Positions 1 to 5,450 are shown, numbered from the stretch's first letter. The stretch: DNA of 6,947 bases from Oscillospiraceae bacterium (GCA_017521875.1 JAFXBH010000113.1:1-6947), one strand, 5' to 3'. Made by a program: numbers and translations. The notes: a model not told the origin generated them from the sequence alone.

Positions 1-878
1 GTACTGATATGGGTGTCTGTCTTAATCTTTCCGGCCAAGGTTGTCGGACATTCGAAGAACATAGTACAGTCGGCTGGATATCTCTTTTTGAAATGATTAG
101 CAAGTATCATGGTAATGTAACTCGTCTTGACCTTGCTTATGATGATCACATGGGCGTGATTGATATACATAGATTTGTTTATGATATTCGGGAACAGAAT
201 TACCGAAGTAAATCAAAAAAACATGAAATTGTTGAATCCATGGATCAAAATACCGGTATTCTTGGTATTTCTGTTTATATCGGACGGAAAGAGTCCGATG
301 TAATGATCCGTGTTTATGATAAAGCTGCTGAACGTGGATATACGGATCGACATTGGATCCGTATTGAATTACAACTGCGGCATGATCGTGCAGCAGCTGC
401 TCTTGATCAGTTGCTTCAGCGTGAAAGTATCGGCGTTTTGTCGGCCGGTGTTCTTCGTAACTATCTTACTGTATGTGTTCCAACGTCTGATTCAAATAAA
501 TCTCGTTGGCCTATTGCTTATTATTGGGAACGTGTTCTCGGTCAGATCGAGACGATTCGCCTTTGGGCTACTCCTGGTGAACCATATAATTTCTATAAGA
601 CTGAAGATCATCTTATTAAGCAATATTGTCAGTTTCTTTTGGCTTTTACTGAGATGCATGGTACTATACACGATCTATTACTTATGGCTCGTCAGTATCA
701 TGGCAAAAAAGATTTGAAGCCTAAATATAAAAATGCCATCATAGAGCATTTTTCTCGGATCCGGAAGTCTGGCTCTTCCCTGCCGCCTATGTCTGACGGT
801 TGCAACTCAGCAGTTGCTTATTTCAGCAATGAGATTTTTAATTTGCTCTACGATGACGATGTTAATTTTCCCTTTTAA
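1..878 (+). CDS. Rolling-circle replication initiator, Rep_trans family (5'-truncated by window edge)
   Basis: Predicted endonuclease that nicks the phage double-strand origin to start rolling-circle replication of the circular genome, acting in the cytoplasm. The reading frame is open to the window edge (a Thr-Asp precedes the ATG at position 9), so the gene starts upstream. Family signatures seen: a GxCLNLSGQGCRxFE stretch (codons 2-16 from that ATG), TRLDLAYDD (38-46), the GISVYIGRKES block (86-96), RVYDKAAE (101-108) and WIRIELQLRHDRA (116-128). The Tyr of RVYDK is a likely nicking tyrosine, inferred from the family. The C-terminal half is divergent. It ends 20 nt before the next phage gene and heads the visible operon. 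Similar initiators occur on plasmids and ICEs; the downstream coat and Zot genes indicate a filamentous phage here. Confidence 0.85.
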   Translation, partial: TDMGVCLNLSGQGCRTFEEHSTVGWISLFEMISKYHGNVTRLDLAYDDHMGVIDIHRFVYDIREQNYRSKSKKHEIVESMDQNTGILGISVYIGRKESDVMIRVYDKAAERGYTDRHWIRIELQLRHDRAAAALDQLLQRESIGVLSAGVLRNYLTVCVPTSDSNKSRWPIAYYWERVLGQIETIRLWATPGEPYNFYKTEDHLIKQYCQFLLAFTEMHGTIHDLLLMARQYHGKKDLKPKYKNAIIEHFSRIRKSGSSLPPMSDGCNSAVAYFSNEIFNLLYDDDVNFPF

Positions 879-886
879 TTGTTTTT

Positions 887-892
887 AGGAGG
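887..892 (+). promoter_or_regulatory. Ribosome binding site AGGAGG for the 263-aa surface protein
   Basis: Perfect AGGAGG, 6 nt before the ATG at 899. It fixes the start of the gene after rep. Confidence 0.8.
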
Positions 893-898
893 TGTTCT

Positions 899-1690
899 AT
901 GCGAAAAAAATATATGCAGCATAAACGGTGGATCACCTCCGTGTTGGTTTCTCTGCTTATTGTTTCTTGGTGCGCACCGTTGTGTGTTAATGCTTTTGCA
1001 CCAACTAAACCAATAGATTATCTTGATCTTGATTTTACTGTCAAGGAAGGTTTGGTTCATAAAGTTATTACTGTTCCTCTTTCTTGTGATTATTTCTCTA
1101 TGAATGTTACTGATCGCAATACTTCTAGTAGTGTTGCTTCATGTAATGGTGTTGATTCGATATCTTTTACTGCAGATCCGTCTTCTTCCTATAATATTTT
1201 TGTTTATCCTGTCACTTCTTACGGTCTTGAACTTGGCCATTTGCCTGTCGGTACGCGAATTTCTTTTGATTTCATTGTAGAAGCAGTTGGTAATGCTAAC
1301 TATAATGTTACTTCTATTAGTCAGTACTATATTTTCAGGTCTGAAGATTCCAAAGTAATAAGTTCTGATCTTTTTAGATCTGTGGATTTTACTGGTGATT
1401 CATATTCTTTTTCTTATGATTTTGCGTCTTATCCTGATGGTGCTTTTTCTTTTGTTCCCTATTTTAGAGTAAATGCTTTCAGTACCACTTCTTCTTCACC
1501 CTGTATTTACAAAGTGACTTTATCTAATGTTTGTTTAGAAATGGAAACCTTAATAGCCGACTCGGCGGATTACGAAGATCAGATCCAGCGTTCTGTTGAG
1601 CTCCAGACTCTTACATCTGGTTTTCTGCTGTTTTTTGTCGTTGTCGTTCTTTGCTATTTTGGATATAAATTCTTTAGAATTTTCTTTTGA
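899..1690 (+). CDS. Predicted phage surface protein with signal peptide and C-terminal membrane anchor
   Basis: 263 aa; I do not recognise a named family. The N-terminus is a clear Sec signal peptide: basic residues 1-10, hydrophobic core 12-29, and probable cleavage after Ala32 (CVNA|FAPT). Residues 33-235 are a Ser/Thr/Tyr/Asp-rich extracytoplasmic domain predicted to be beta-rich. Residues about 241-258 form one transmembrane helix with a short basic cytoplasmic tail (YKFFRIFF). This type-I topology is that of inovirus virion proteins held in the membrane before assembly. It lies between rep and the major coat gene, a place occupied in Ff phages by much smaller minor coat proteins, so it could be a second tip or adsorption protein. 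It could also be a membrane-retained host-modifying protein. Codon use is strongly T-rich, like the rest of the phage. Confidence 0.75.
   Translation: MRKKYMQHKRWITSVLVSLLIVSWCAPLCVNAFAPTKPIDYLDLDFTVKEGLVHKVITVPLSCDYFSMNVTDRNTSSSVASCNGVDSISFTADPSSSYNIFVYPVTSYGLELGHLPVGTRISFDFIVEAVGNANYNVTSISQYYIFRSEDSKVISSDLFRSVDFTGDSYSFSYDFASYPDGAFSFVPYFRVNAFSTTSSSPCIYKVTLSNVCLEMETLIADSADYEDQIQRSVELQTLTSGFLLFFVVVVLCYFGYKFFRIFF
1641..1669 (+). promoter_or_regulatory. Candidate sigma-A promoter for the major coat gene
   Basis: TTGTCG (1641-1646) and TATAAA (1664-1669) are separated by 17 bp, inside the 3' end of the preceding gene. Transcription would begin near 1676, about 30 nt before the coat start. With the terminator at 1887-1917 it would give a short, coat-only transcript. 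The -35 box matches only four of six bases, and T-rich DNA makes chance matches common. Confidence 0.4.
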
Positions 1691-1698
1691 AAGGAGGT
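1691..1698 (+). promoter_or_regulatory. Strong ribosome binding site AAGGAGGT for the major coat gene
   Basis: AAGGAGGT lies 6 nt before the ATG at 1705. It shows that this ATG, not the in-frame TTG at 1687 which precedes the site, is the start. Its near-perfect anti-SD match suits a highly expressed virion protein. Confidence 0.85.
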
Positions 1699-1704
1699 AG
1701 TCGT

Positions 1705-1875
1705 ATGCTGACTGAGACTGCTGTAGATCTGTCTACAATTGTTACCGCTGATATGCTTGGCGGTGTTTTGGATCAGATTACTGGTTTGCTGCCTGTTGTT
1801 CTGCCTGTCATGATCGGTTTTATTGCTCTGCGCAAGGGTATCAGTTTTGTGATCGGTATGCTGCATTCTGCCTAA
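1705..1875 (+). CDS. Inovirus-type major coat protein (pVIII-like)
   Basis: 56 aa, predicted to be the helical subunit that coats the phage ssDNA and is stored in the inner membrane before assembly. It shows the usual major-coat design: an acidic amphipathic N-terminus (residues 1-27, with Glu4, Asp8, Asp16, Asp23), a hydrophobic helix (about 28-42, LLPVVLPVMIGFIAL) and a basic end starting with Arg43-Lys44. There is no cleavable signal peptide, unlike M13 pVIII but like several short coat proteins of other inoviruses. It has the strongest ribosome binding site in the phage part and is followed at once by a hairpin terminator, the same arrangement as Ff gene VIII. Identification is from size, topology and position; primary sequence of such proteins is weakly conserved. 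Confidence 0.75.
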   Translation: MLTETAVDLSTIVTADMLGGVLDQITGLLPVVLPVMIGFIALRKGISFVIGMLHSA

Positions 1876-1886
1876 TGGCACCTGTA

Positions 1887-1917
1887 AGGGCACGCCTTCG
1901 GGCGTGTCCTCTTTTTT
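1887..1917 (+). terminator. Intrinsic terminator after the major coat gene
   Basis: A 10-bp stem, AGGGCACGCC with GGCGTGTCCT (one G-T pair), is closed by a TTCG tetraloop (1897-1900) and followed by CTTTTTT. It would end most coat transcripts, leaving limited read-through into the minor coat and assembly genes. Confidence 0.9.
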
Positions 1918-1969
1918 GTAACACTGTTCTTAAGCCCTGGCATTTTCCCGGGTTCGTGATTTGTGTTAC
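1918..1969. repeat. Nested inverted repeat in the only gene-free gap of the phage module
   Basis: GTAACAC (1918-1924) is matched by its reverse complement GTGTTAC (1963-1969). Inside lies a second hairpin: AGCCCTGG (1933-1940) pairs with CCCGGGTT (1947-1954) with one mismatch and one G-T pair, around the loop CATTTT. The structure is separate from the coat terminator just upstream. In a ssDNA genome it would fold on the single strand. A packaging signal or complementary-strand origin is possible, but nothing in the sequence decides between these. Confidence 0.5.
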
Positions 1970-1984
1970 TTACTTTTTTTGAAT

Positions 1985-1989
1985 GGAGG
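1985..1989 (+). promoter_or_regulatory. Ribosome binding site GGAGG for the minor tip protein
   Basis: GGAGG lies 5 nt before the ATG at 1995. The in-frame ATG at 1983 overlaps it and is therefore not the likely start. A further ATG at 2004 is possible but would shorten the basic end of the signal peptide. Confidence 0.75.
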
Positions 1990-1994
1990 TATAT

Positions 1995-2618
1995 ATGAAA
2001 AGTATGTTTATTCGTGCCGGATCTCTTGTGATGGCATGTGTTGTTTTCTTTTTTGCTTTTTTGGCTTTGATCCCAGTCAATGTCAATGCTGCTCCTGTGG
2101 AGTATACCGTGTGCGGTGTTTGGAAACTTAATGAGTCTCTTAGTTTCCTTGATACTTATTTTACTGAATCTGTAAATTTTTCTTGTCTTGTTCCTTTTTC
2201 GGGTGTTGATTCTCCAGACGGTTTTCGTGAGACTACTTTTAGTTTTTTTTCTTTTGGTTTTCGTCCTTCTGATTTTCTAGATGTTGTTTTTTTCCATGGT
2301 GACAATTCTTCTTACTATGCTTATTTTAATAATACTTGGAAGGATAGATTTTCTCGCGAGGTAGATTTTGGCTCTTCAGATCAGGTTGTTTCTGAAGAAT
2401 TTTATAACTGGTTAACTGCTAACGCAACTTTTCAGAATACTCCACCGGCTCCGGGTCCACTGGTGGAGGTGATTCAGGATCTGAAGAATCAGAACCTACT
2501 GACCCAAGTACTGGCGGGAGTGACTCAGGTGATTCCGGTGATTCTGGTGTGCTTGATTGGCTTCGTGGAATTTCGGAAAGCATATCAGGCCTTGCTGACT
2601 CTATTGGAGCAAAGGTAG
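1995..2618 (+). CDS. Minor tip/adsorption protein, short form with coat-like membrane tail (frame 0 product)
   Basis: 207 aa. Residues 1-32 form a Sec signal peptide (cleavage near NVNA|APVEY). Residues 34-146 form an extracytoplasmic domain; its end, with the tryptophan at 115 and the VSEEFYNWLTANAT stretch (132-145), resembles a small domain I recall from Firmicutes phage structural proteins. After a Pro-rich hinge (149-155) comes a predicted amphipathic stretch and a transmembrane helix (about 171-191). Residues 181-195 align without gaps to residues 30-44 of the major coat protein with 8 of 15 identical (P, V, L, I, G, F, R, K). The last 62 codons overlap a second coding frame (2432-3091). 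If ribosomes shift frame at codon 146, the same message makes a 365-aa protein instead. The tail could partly be a by-product of the other frame, because Gly-Asp-Ser codons read one base off give Val-Ile-Pro/Leu. Confidence 0.7.
   Translation: MKSMFIRAGSLVMACVVFFFAFLALIPVNVNAAPVEYTVCGVWKLNESLSFLDTYFTESVNFSCLVPFSGVDSPDGFRETTFSFFSFGFRPSDFLDVVFFHGDNSSYYAYFNNTWKDRFSREVDFGSSDQVVSEEFYNWLTANATFQNTPPAPGPLVEVIQDLKNQNLLTQVLAGVTQVIPVILVCLIGFVEFRKAYQALLTLLEQR
2429..2468 (+). promoter_or_regulatory. Candidate programmed -1 ribosomal frameshift signal (slip site plus hairpin)
   Basis: The four T residues at 2429-2432 form a T_TTT tetramer in the frame of the upstream gene, so a P-site Phe tRNA can re-pair one base back. 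After a 7-nt spacer comes a 9-bp stem, CTCCACCGG (2440-2448) with CTGGTGGAG (2460-2468), containing one G-T pair and an 11-nt loop. Loop bases 2453-2457 (GGGTC) could also pair with GACCC at 2501-2505 to make a pseudoknot. Z_ZZN tetramers with downstream stems are established -1 signals in bacterial IS3-family elements. The slip falls exactly where the folded domain ends and the linker begins. It is not the canonical X_XXY_YYZ heptamer. Confidence 0.55.
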
Positions 2619-3091
2619 CAAGTGCTATTATTGATCCTTTACAGACTTTATTACTTTCTCTTTTTATTCCTAGTGAAGATGATGCTCGTGCTATTATGGA
2701 TGAATTTTTACTTTTCTATGAAGAAAAGTTTGCGTTTGTTGCAGAATTGATTAAGGCTGGTAAATATGTTGCTGATTTGGTTATTACAGCCGAACCGCAG
2801 GCTCCTGTCATCTATGCAGATTTTGATGCTGCAGATAATAATCTTTTGAATATGCACGGAAAAGTTGCTGTTTTGGATCTTAGTTGGTATTCTAGATATA
2901 AGCCTTATGTTGATCCTATTCTGTCGGCTTCTTTGTGGATTTTTTTCTTTTGGCGTATGTTTTTACTTTTACCTGGTATTATTAGCGCTGTTGGTGGCTC
3001 TGTTGAATCCTGGGGCCATGGTGCATGGTCTATTAAAAATCGTTCTAACTCATCTGGATCCAAAAAGACTGGATCTAAAAGGAAAGGATAG
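2432..3091 (+). CDS. Minor tip/adsorption protein, C-terminal part in the -1 frame (linker plus pIII-like anchor domain)
   Basis: This frame opens after a TAA at 2420-2422 and has no ATG, GTG or TTG until the GTG at 2549. Yet codons 2441-2548 spell a Gly/Ser/Asp/Glu/Pro linker (STGSGSTGGG, later GGSDSGDSGDSG) of the kind joining domains of pIII-type adsorption proteins. It is best read as the continuation of the gene at 1995 after a -1 shift, giving 365 aa: signal peptide 1-32, N-terminal domain to 146, linker 147-185, amphipathic region 186-256, a domain with LDLSWYSRYKPYVDP (294-308), a transmembrane helix about 309-333, and a Ser/Lys/Arg-rich cytoplasmic end. This C-terminal layout fits the virion-anchoring part of a tip protein. 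A conventional reading would start a separate 180-aa protein at GTG 2549, but no well-placed ribosome binding site precedes it. A single-base deletion or assembly error is the alternative. Confidence 0.7.
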   Translation, partial: SEYSTGSGSTGGGDSGSEESEPTDPSTGGSDSGDSGDSGVLDWLRGISESISGLADSIGAKVASAIIDPLQTLLLSLFIPSEDDARAIMDEFLLFYEEKFAFVAELIKAGKYVADLVITAEPQAPVIYADFDAADNNLLNMHGKVAVLDLSWYSRYKPYVDPILSASLWIFFFWRMFLLLPGIISAVGGSVESWGHGAWSIKNRSNSSGSKKTGSKRKG

Positions 3092-3097
3092 TTAATT

Positions 3098-3346
3098 ATG
3101 TTACTTAAGGCTGTTTCTATTCTTCTTATTCATGTTACAAAATGGTCTTTGTTTTTTTTACCTGATATTAATTGGGTTTTTGAGCCTAGTACTGTTTCTG
3201 CTTTTACTAACATTTTGCGTGGTGTTACTTATTTCTTACCTATGCAAACTGTTGCGCAGATTTTTCAATTAGTAATTTCCCTTTTACTTTTCCGTGTCGG
3301 TGTTGCTATTGTGAAAGTTATTTGGGATATGGTTCCTTGGTTGTAA
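3098..3346 (+). CDS. Small hydrophobic virion/assembly protein (pVI-like by position)
   Basis: 82 aa with two predicted transmembrane segments, about residues 4-21 and 53-75, joined by a polar loop with two Pro-containing turns. AAAGGA at 3083-3088 gives a 9-nt spacing to the ATG. It lies between the tip-protein gene and the Zot-type ATPase, the slot of gene VI in Ff phages, whose product caps the virion end together with pIII. The assignment is from position, size and hydrophobicity only. It overlaps nothing upstream and its stop is tied to the next gene by a TAATG junction. Confidence 0.6.
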   Translation: MLLKAVSILLIHVTKWSLFFLPDINWVFEPSTVSAFTNILRGVTYFLPMQTVAQIFQLVISLLLFRVGVAIVKVIWDMVPWL

Positions 3347-3356
3347 TGGTGATTAT

Positions 3357-4223
3357 ATGAAAATATTCTTTAATCTTTTATTGGATATGCTTAAATTGTC
3401 TTCATATATTCTTGTGCCGTTGTTTGGTCTGCTTGTTGTTTTTCTTTTGCTCTGCTCTATTTGGGCTTTCTATTTTAAAATTAAAGAAAAAAAGACAATT
3501 CCCCGTTCCGGACAGGTTGTGCAGCATAAATCTAATATGCTCTATCAGTTGCTTGTCCAAGTTCCTCGACGGTATGTGCTTGATCTGATCGAGCGGGATC
3601 CTGATTATTTTTACCCCCGTGGTATTCATATGTTTTGTGGAGAGCAGGGATGTGGCAAGACGATCGGCTGTGTTGAAATGATGCTCCGGTATCAGAAACA
3701 GTATCCAAAATCTAAAGTGATTTCTAATTTTGCTGTTTCTTCTGAAGATGACGAACTGAAACAATGGCAGCAATTACTTACTTATACCAACGGTCATAAA
3801 GGTGTTATTGTTGGTATAGATGAGATTCAGAACTGGTTTATGTCCGGTTTGAATAAACTGCCTGAAGGTATGCTTGAAGTTGCTACACAGAACAGGAAAA
3901 ATAATCGTATACTTTGTTGTACTGCTCAGGTGTTCACTCGTGTAAACAAAGGTTTGCGTGAGCAGGTTTCTATGGTTTATAACCCTCATACTTTTTTAGG
4001 TTGTTTCACTATTGTTATTAAACGAAAGCCTATTTTTGATAGTGAAGGTAATGTTAAAAAACTGAAATATAAGGGTATGTATTCCTTTGTTCATACTGAT
4101 GAACTGCGTGCTGCTTATGATACATACAAGGTTATTCATACCCTTGCGCAGGAAGGTTTTAAGGAAATTCTTCCTGCTCCGGTGACAAATGTTTATGTTA
4201 TGGACTCGAAGAAAGCAAAATGA
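3357..4223 (+). CDS. Zot/pI-type filamentous phage assembly ATPase
   Basis: 288 aa. The Zot/pI family powers extrusion of filamentous virions through the inner membrane. One transmembrane helix is seen at residues about 17-41, followed by a basic stretch and a P-loop NTPase domain: Walker A GEQGCGKT (95-102) and Walker B VIVGIDEI (150-157), then RILCCTAQVF (184-193), a sensor-like strand. The anchor is N-terminal with the ATPase following, whereas M13 pI has its ATPase first and its membrane helix near residue 254. No large extracytoplasmic domain follows, as expected where no outer-membrane secretin must be contacted. It lacks a strong ribosome binding site and is probably coupled to the preceding gene. 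It is the last phage gene in the window, and its stop codon lies inside the terminator stem. Confidence 0.88.
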   Translation: MKIFFNLLLDMLKLSSYILVPLFGLLVVFLLLCSIWAFYFKIKEKKTIPRSGQVVQHKSNMLYQLLVQVPRRYVLDLIERDPDYFYPRGIHMFCGEQGCGKTIGCVEMMLRYQKQYPKSKVISNFAVSSEDDELKQWQQLLTYTNGHKGVIVGIDEIQNWFMSGLNKLPEGMLEVATQNRKNNRILCCTAQVFTRVNKGLREQVSMVYNPHTFLGCFTIVIKRKPIFDSEGNVKKLKYKGMYSFVHTDELRAAYDTYKVIHTLAQEGFKEILPAPVTNVYVMDSKKAK

Positions 4224-4259
4224 TCTGCAGCCCAACTGGGCGCAGATCATTTGATTCTT
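4220..4259 (+). terminator. Intrinsic terminator at the end of the phage operon
   Basis: ATGATCTGC (4220-4228) pairs with GCAGATCAT (4242-4250), and after one bulged A the inner GCCC pairs with GGGC around AACT. The stem includes the stop codon of the Zot-type gene (4221-4223). A moderately T-rich stretch (TTGATTCTT) follows. The stem is strong; the poor T tract lowers certainty. Confidence 0.65.
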
Positions 4260-4363
4260 CGATTTTCACAACAAAAATTTCCTATTTTGTTGCGTTCGTT
4301 ATTTTCAAGGATCAGAATAATCCTTCAAGAATATTCCACTTCCCTATAATTGAATCTTTCCCC
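4224..4363. other. Phage/host junction region, non-coding
   Basis: No gene is seen here. Besides the terminator it holds two A/T-rich inverted repeats: CAACAAAA (4269-4276) with TTTTGTTG (4285-4292), and AAGGAT (4307-4312) with ATCCTT (4320-4325). A stretch resembling one arm of a Firmicutes dif site (ACTTCCCTATAAT, 4338-4350) is also present. The right attachment site of the prophage probably lies here, but it cannot be defined without the left end. Confidence 0.45.
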
Positions 4364-4392
4364 TTTACAACAGATTCTGCCAATGGTAGAAT
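4364..4392 (+). promoter_or_regulatory. Sigma-A promoter of pfkA
   Basis: TTTACA (4364-4369) and TAGAAT (4387-4392) are each one base from consensus and separated by an ideal 17 bp. Transcription would start near 4399, about 24 nt before the gene. The host gene therefore keeps its own promoter downstream of the phage terminator. Confidence 0.7.
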
Positions 4393-4409
4393 AAATAATG
4401 AATATAATT

Positions 4410-4414
4410 GGAGG
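4410..4414 (+). promoter_or_regulatory. Ribosome binding site GGAGG of pfkA
   Basis: GGAGG lies 8 nt before the ATG at 4423. It overlaps the in-frame TTG at 4408, which rules that codon out as the start. Confidence 0.85.
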
Positions 4415-4422
4415 TAAATTCT

Positions 4423-5394
4423 ATGGGTATTAAACGTATAGGTGTGCTCACCAGCGGTGGTGACGCGCCCGGTATGAACGCCGCAGTCCGTTCTGTTGTA
4501 CGTACCGCTATGTTCCATGGTATTGAGTGTTACGGAATTCGTCGTGGTTACAACGGTCTGATCAACGGAGATTTAATTCGCTTGGATGAAAAAAGCATTT
4601 CACATACTATAGATCGTGGTGGTACAATTCTGTATACTGCGCGCAGCAAGGAATTTTTAACCGAGGAAGGTCAGAAAAAGGCTGTGTCTACATGTAGATT
4701 TCTAGGCCTTGACGGTGTAATAGCCATAGGCGGAGACGGTACATTCCGTGGTGCAAGAGCATTATCTAACCATGGTGTTAATGTTATCTGTATACCCGCT
4801 ACCATTGATAATGATATCAGTTGCACCAACTATTCTATCGGATTTGATACCGCTGCCAATACAGCAATTGAATGCATTGACCGTCTGCGTGACACTATGC
4901 AATCCCACGAACGCTGCTCCGTGGTAGAGGTTATGGGTCGAAACGCCGGATTTTTGGCTATGTATGTAGGTCTTGCTGTTGGCGCTACCGCTGTTCTTGT
5001 TCCGGAAGAACCCATTGATTTCAATAGAGATGTTATTGAAAAAATCCGCAGCGCAAGGTTCAACGGCTTTACGCATTATATGATTGTTGTTGCTGAAGGA
5101 TCCGGCTCTGCTGCAGAAATCGCTGCAAAAATTAAGGAATCCATTGACCTGGATCCCCGCGTTACGGTCCTTGGACACATTCAGCGAGGCGGCGTACCTA
5201 CTGGACGAGATCGAGTTAATGCAACAAAAATGGGTTATTTAGCCGTAGAGAAACTTTTGGAAGGCAAAACAAACAGAATTATTTGTACTGCTAACGGTAA
5301 ATTTACAGACGTTTCCATTGACGACGGTCTTGCGATGGAACGCAGAATTCAAAAAATGGAAGTTGAAGTGCTGGCGGCTATGACCGGCCTCTAA
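4423..5394 (+). CDS. pfkA: ATP-dependent 6-phosphofructokinase
   Basis: 323 aa, close to the usual 319-325 of bacterial PfkA. It phosphorylates fructose 6-phosphate to fructose 1,6-bisphosphate, the committed step of glycolysis, in the cytoplasm. Motifs seen: GGDAPGMNA (12-20), GGDGTFRGA (103-111), the catalytic TIDND (127-131, with Asp129 as base by homology to E. coli Asp127), MGRNAGFLA (171-179) and GHIQRGGVPTGRDR (251-264), which holds the substrate-binding arginines. Gly106 after GGD, and the absence of Lys at residue 126, argue for ATP rather than pyrophosphate as donor. Residue 126 is Ala where E. coli has Gly124. Arg23 and Arg27 match the effector-site Arg21 and Arg25 of E. coli, so ADP/PEP allostery is possible. 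It appears monocistronic, with its own promoter and a terminator shared with convergent xerD. Confidence 0.97.
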   Translation: MGIKRIGVLTSGGDAPGMNAAVRSVVRTAMFHGIECYGIRRGYNGLINGDLIRLDEKSISHTIDRGGTILYTARSKEFLTEEGQKKAVSTCRFLGLDGVIAIGGDGTFRGARALSNHGVNVICIPATIDNDISCTNYSIGFDTAANTAIECIDRLRDTMQSHERCSVVEVMGRNAGFLAMYVGLAVGATAVLVPEEPIDFNRDVIEKIRSARFNGFTHYMIVVAEGSGSAAEIAAKIKESIDLDPRVTVLGHIQRGGVPTGRDRVNATKMGYLAVEKLLEGKTNRIICTANGKFTDVSIDDGLAMERRIQKMEVEVLAAMTGL

Positions 5395-5450
5395 AATTTG
5401 TCCTCTCCCCTCTCCGGCTTGTACAGAAAAATTCTACATATAAAACAGAA

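Noticed and set aside
310..717. 135-codon frame inside rep
   Set aside because: Off-frame shadow of the conserved Rep sequence with a hydrophobic translation typical of T-rich DNA.
2865..3095. Open frame of 76 codons with a very hydrophobic translation
   Set aside because: It lies in frame 0 beneath the C-terminal domain of the tip protein. T-rich DNA read off-frame gives hydrophobic runs, and it has no ribosome binding site or recognisable pattern.
3402..4250. Three antisense frames opposite the Zot-type gene
   Set aside because: Shadows of a gene with clear Walker motifs; no ribosome binding sites and no family features.
4345..4350. Perfect TATAAT box
   Set aside because: No acceptable -35 sequence 16-18 bp upstream; the 4364-4392 promoter is better placed for pfkA.
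4338..4365. Complete dif site
   Set aside because: Only the left arm resembles dif and it carries an extra base; the expected right arm is not present.
4762..5178. Antisense frames opposite pfkA
   Set aside because: Opposite a highly conserved glycolytic gene; no independent support.
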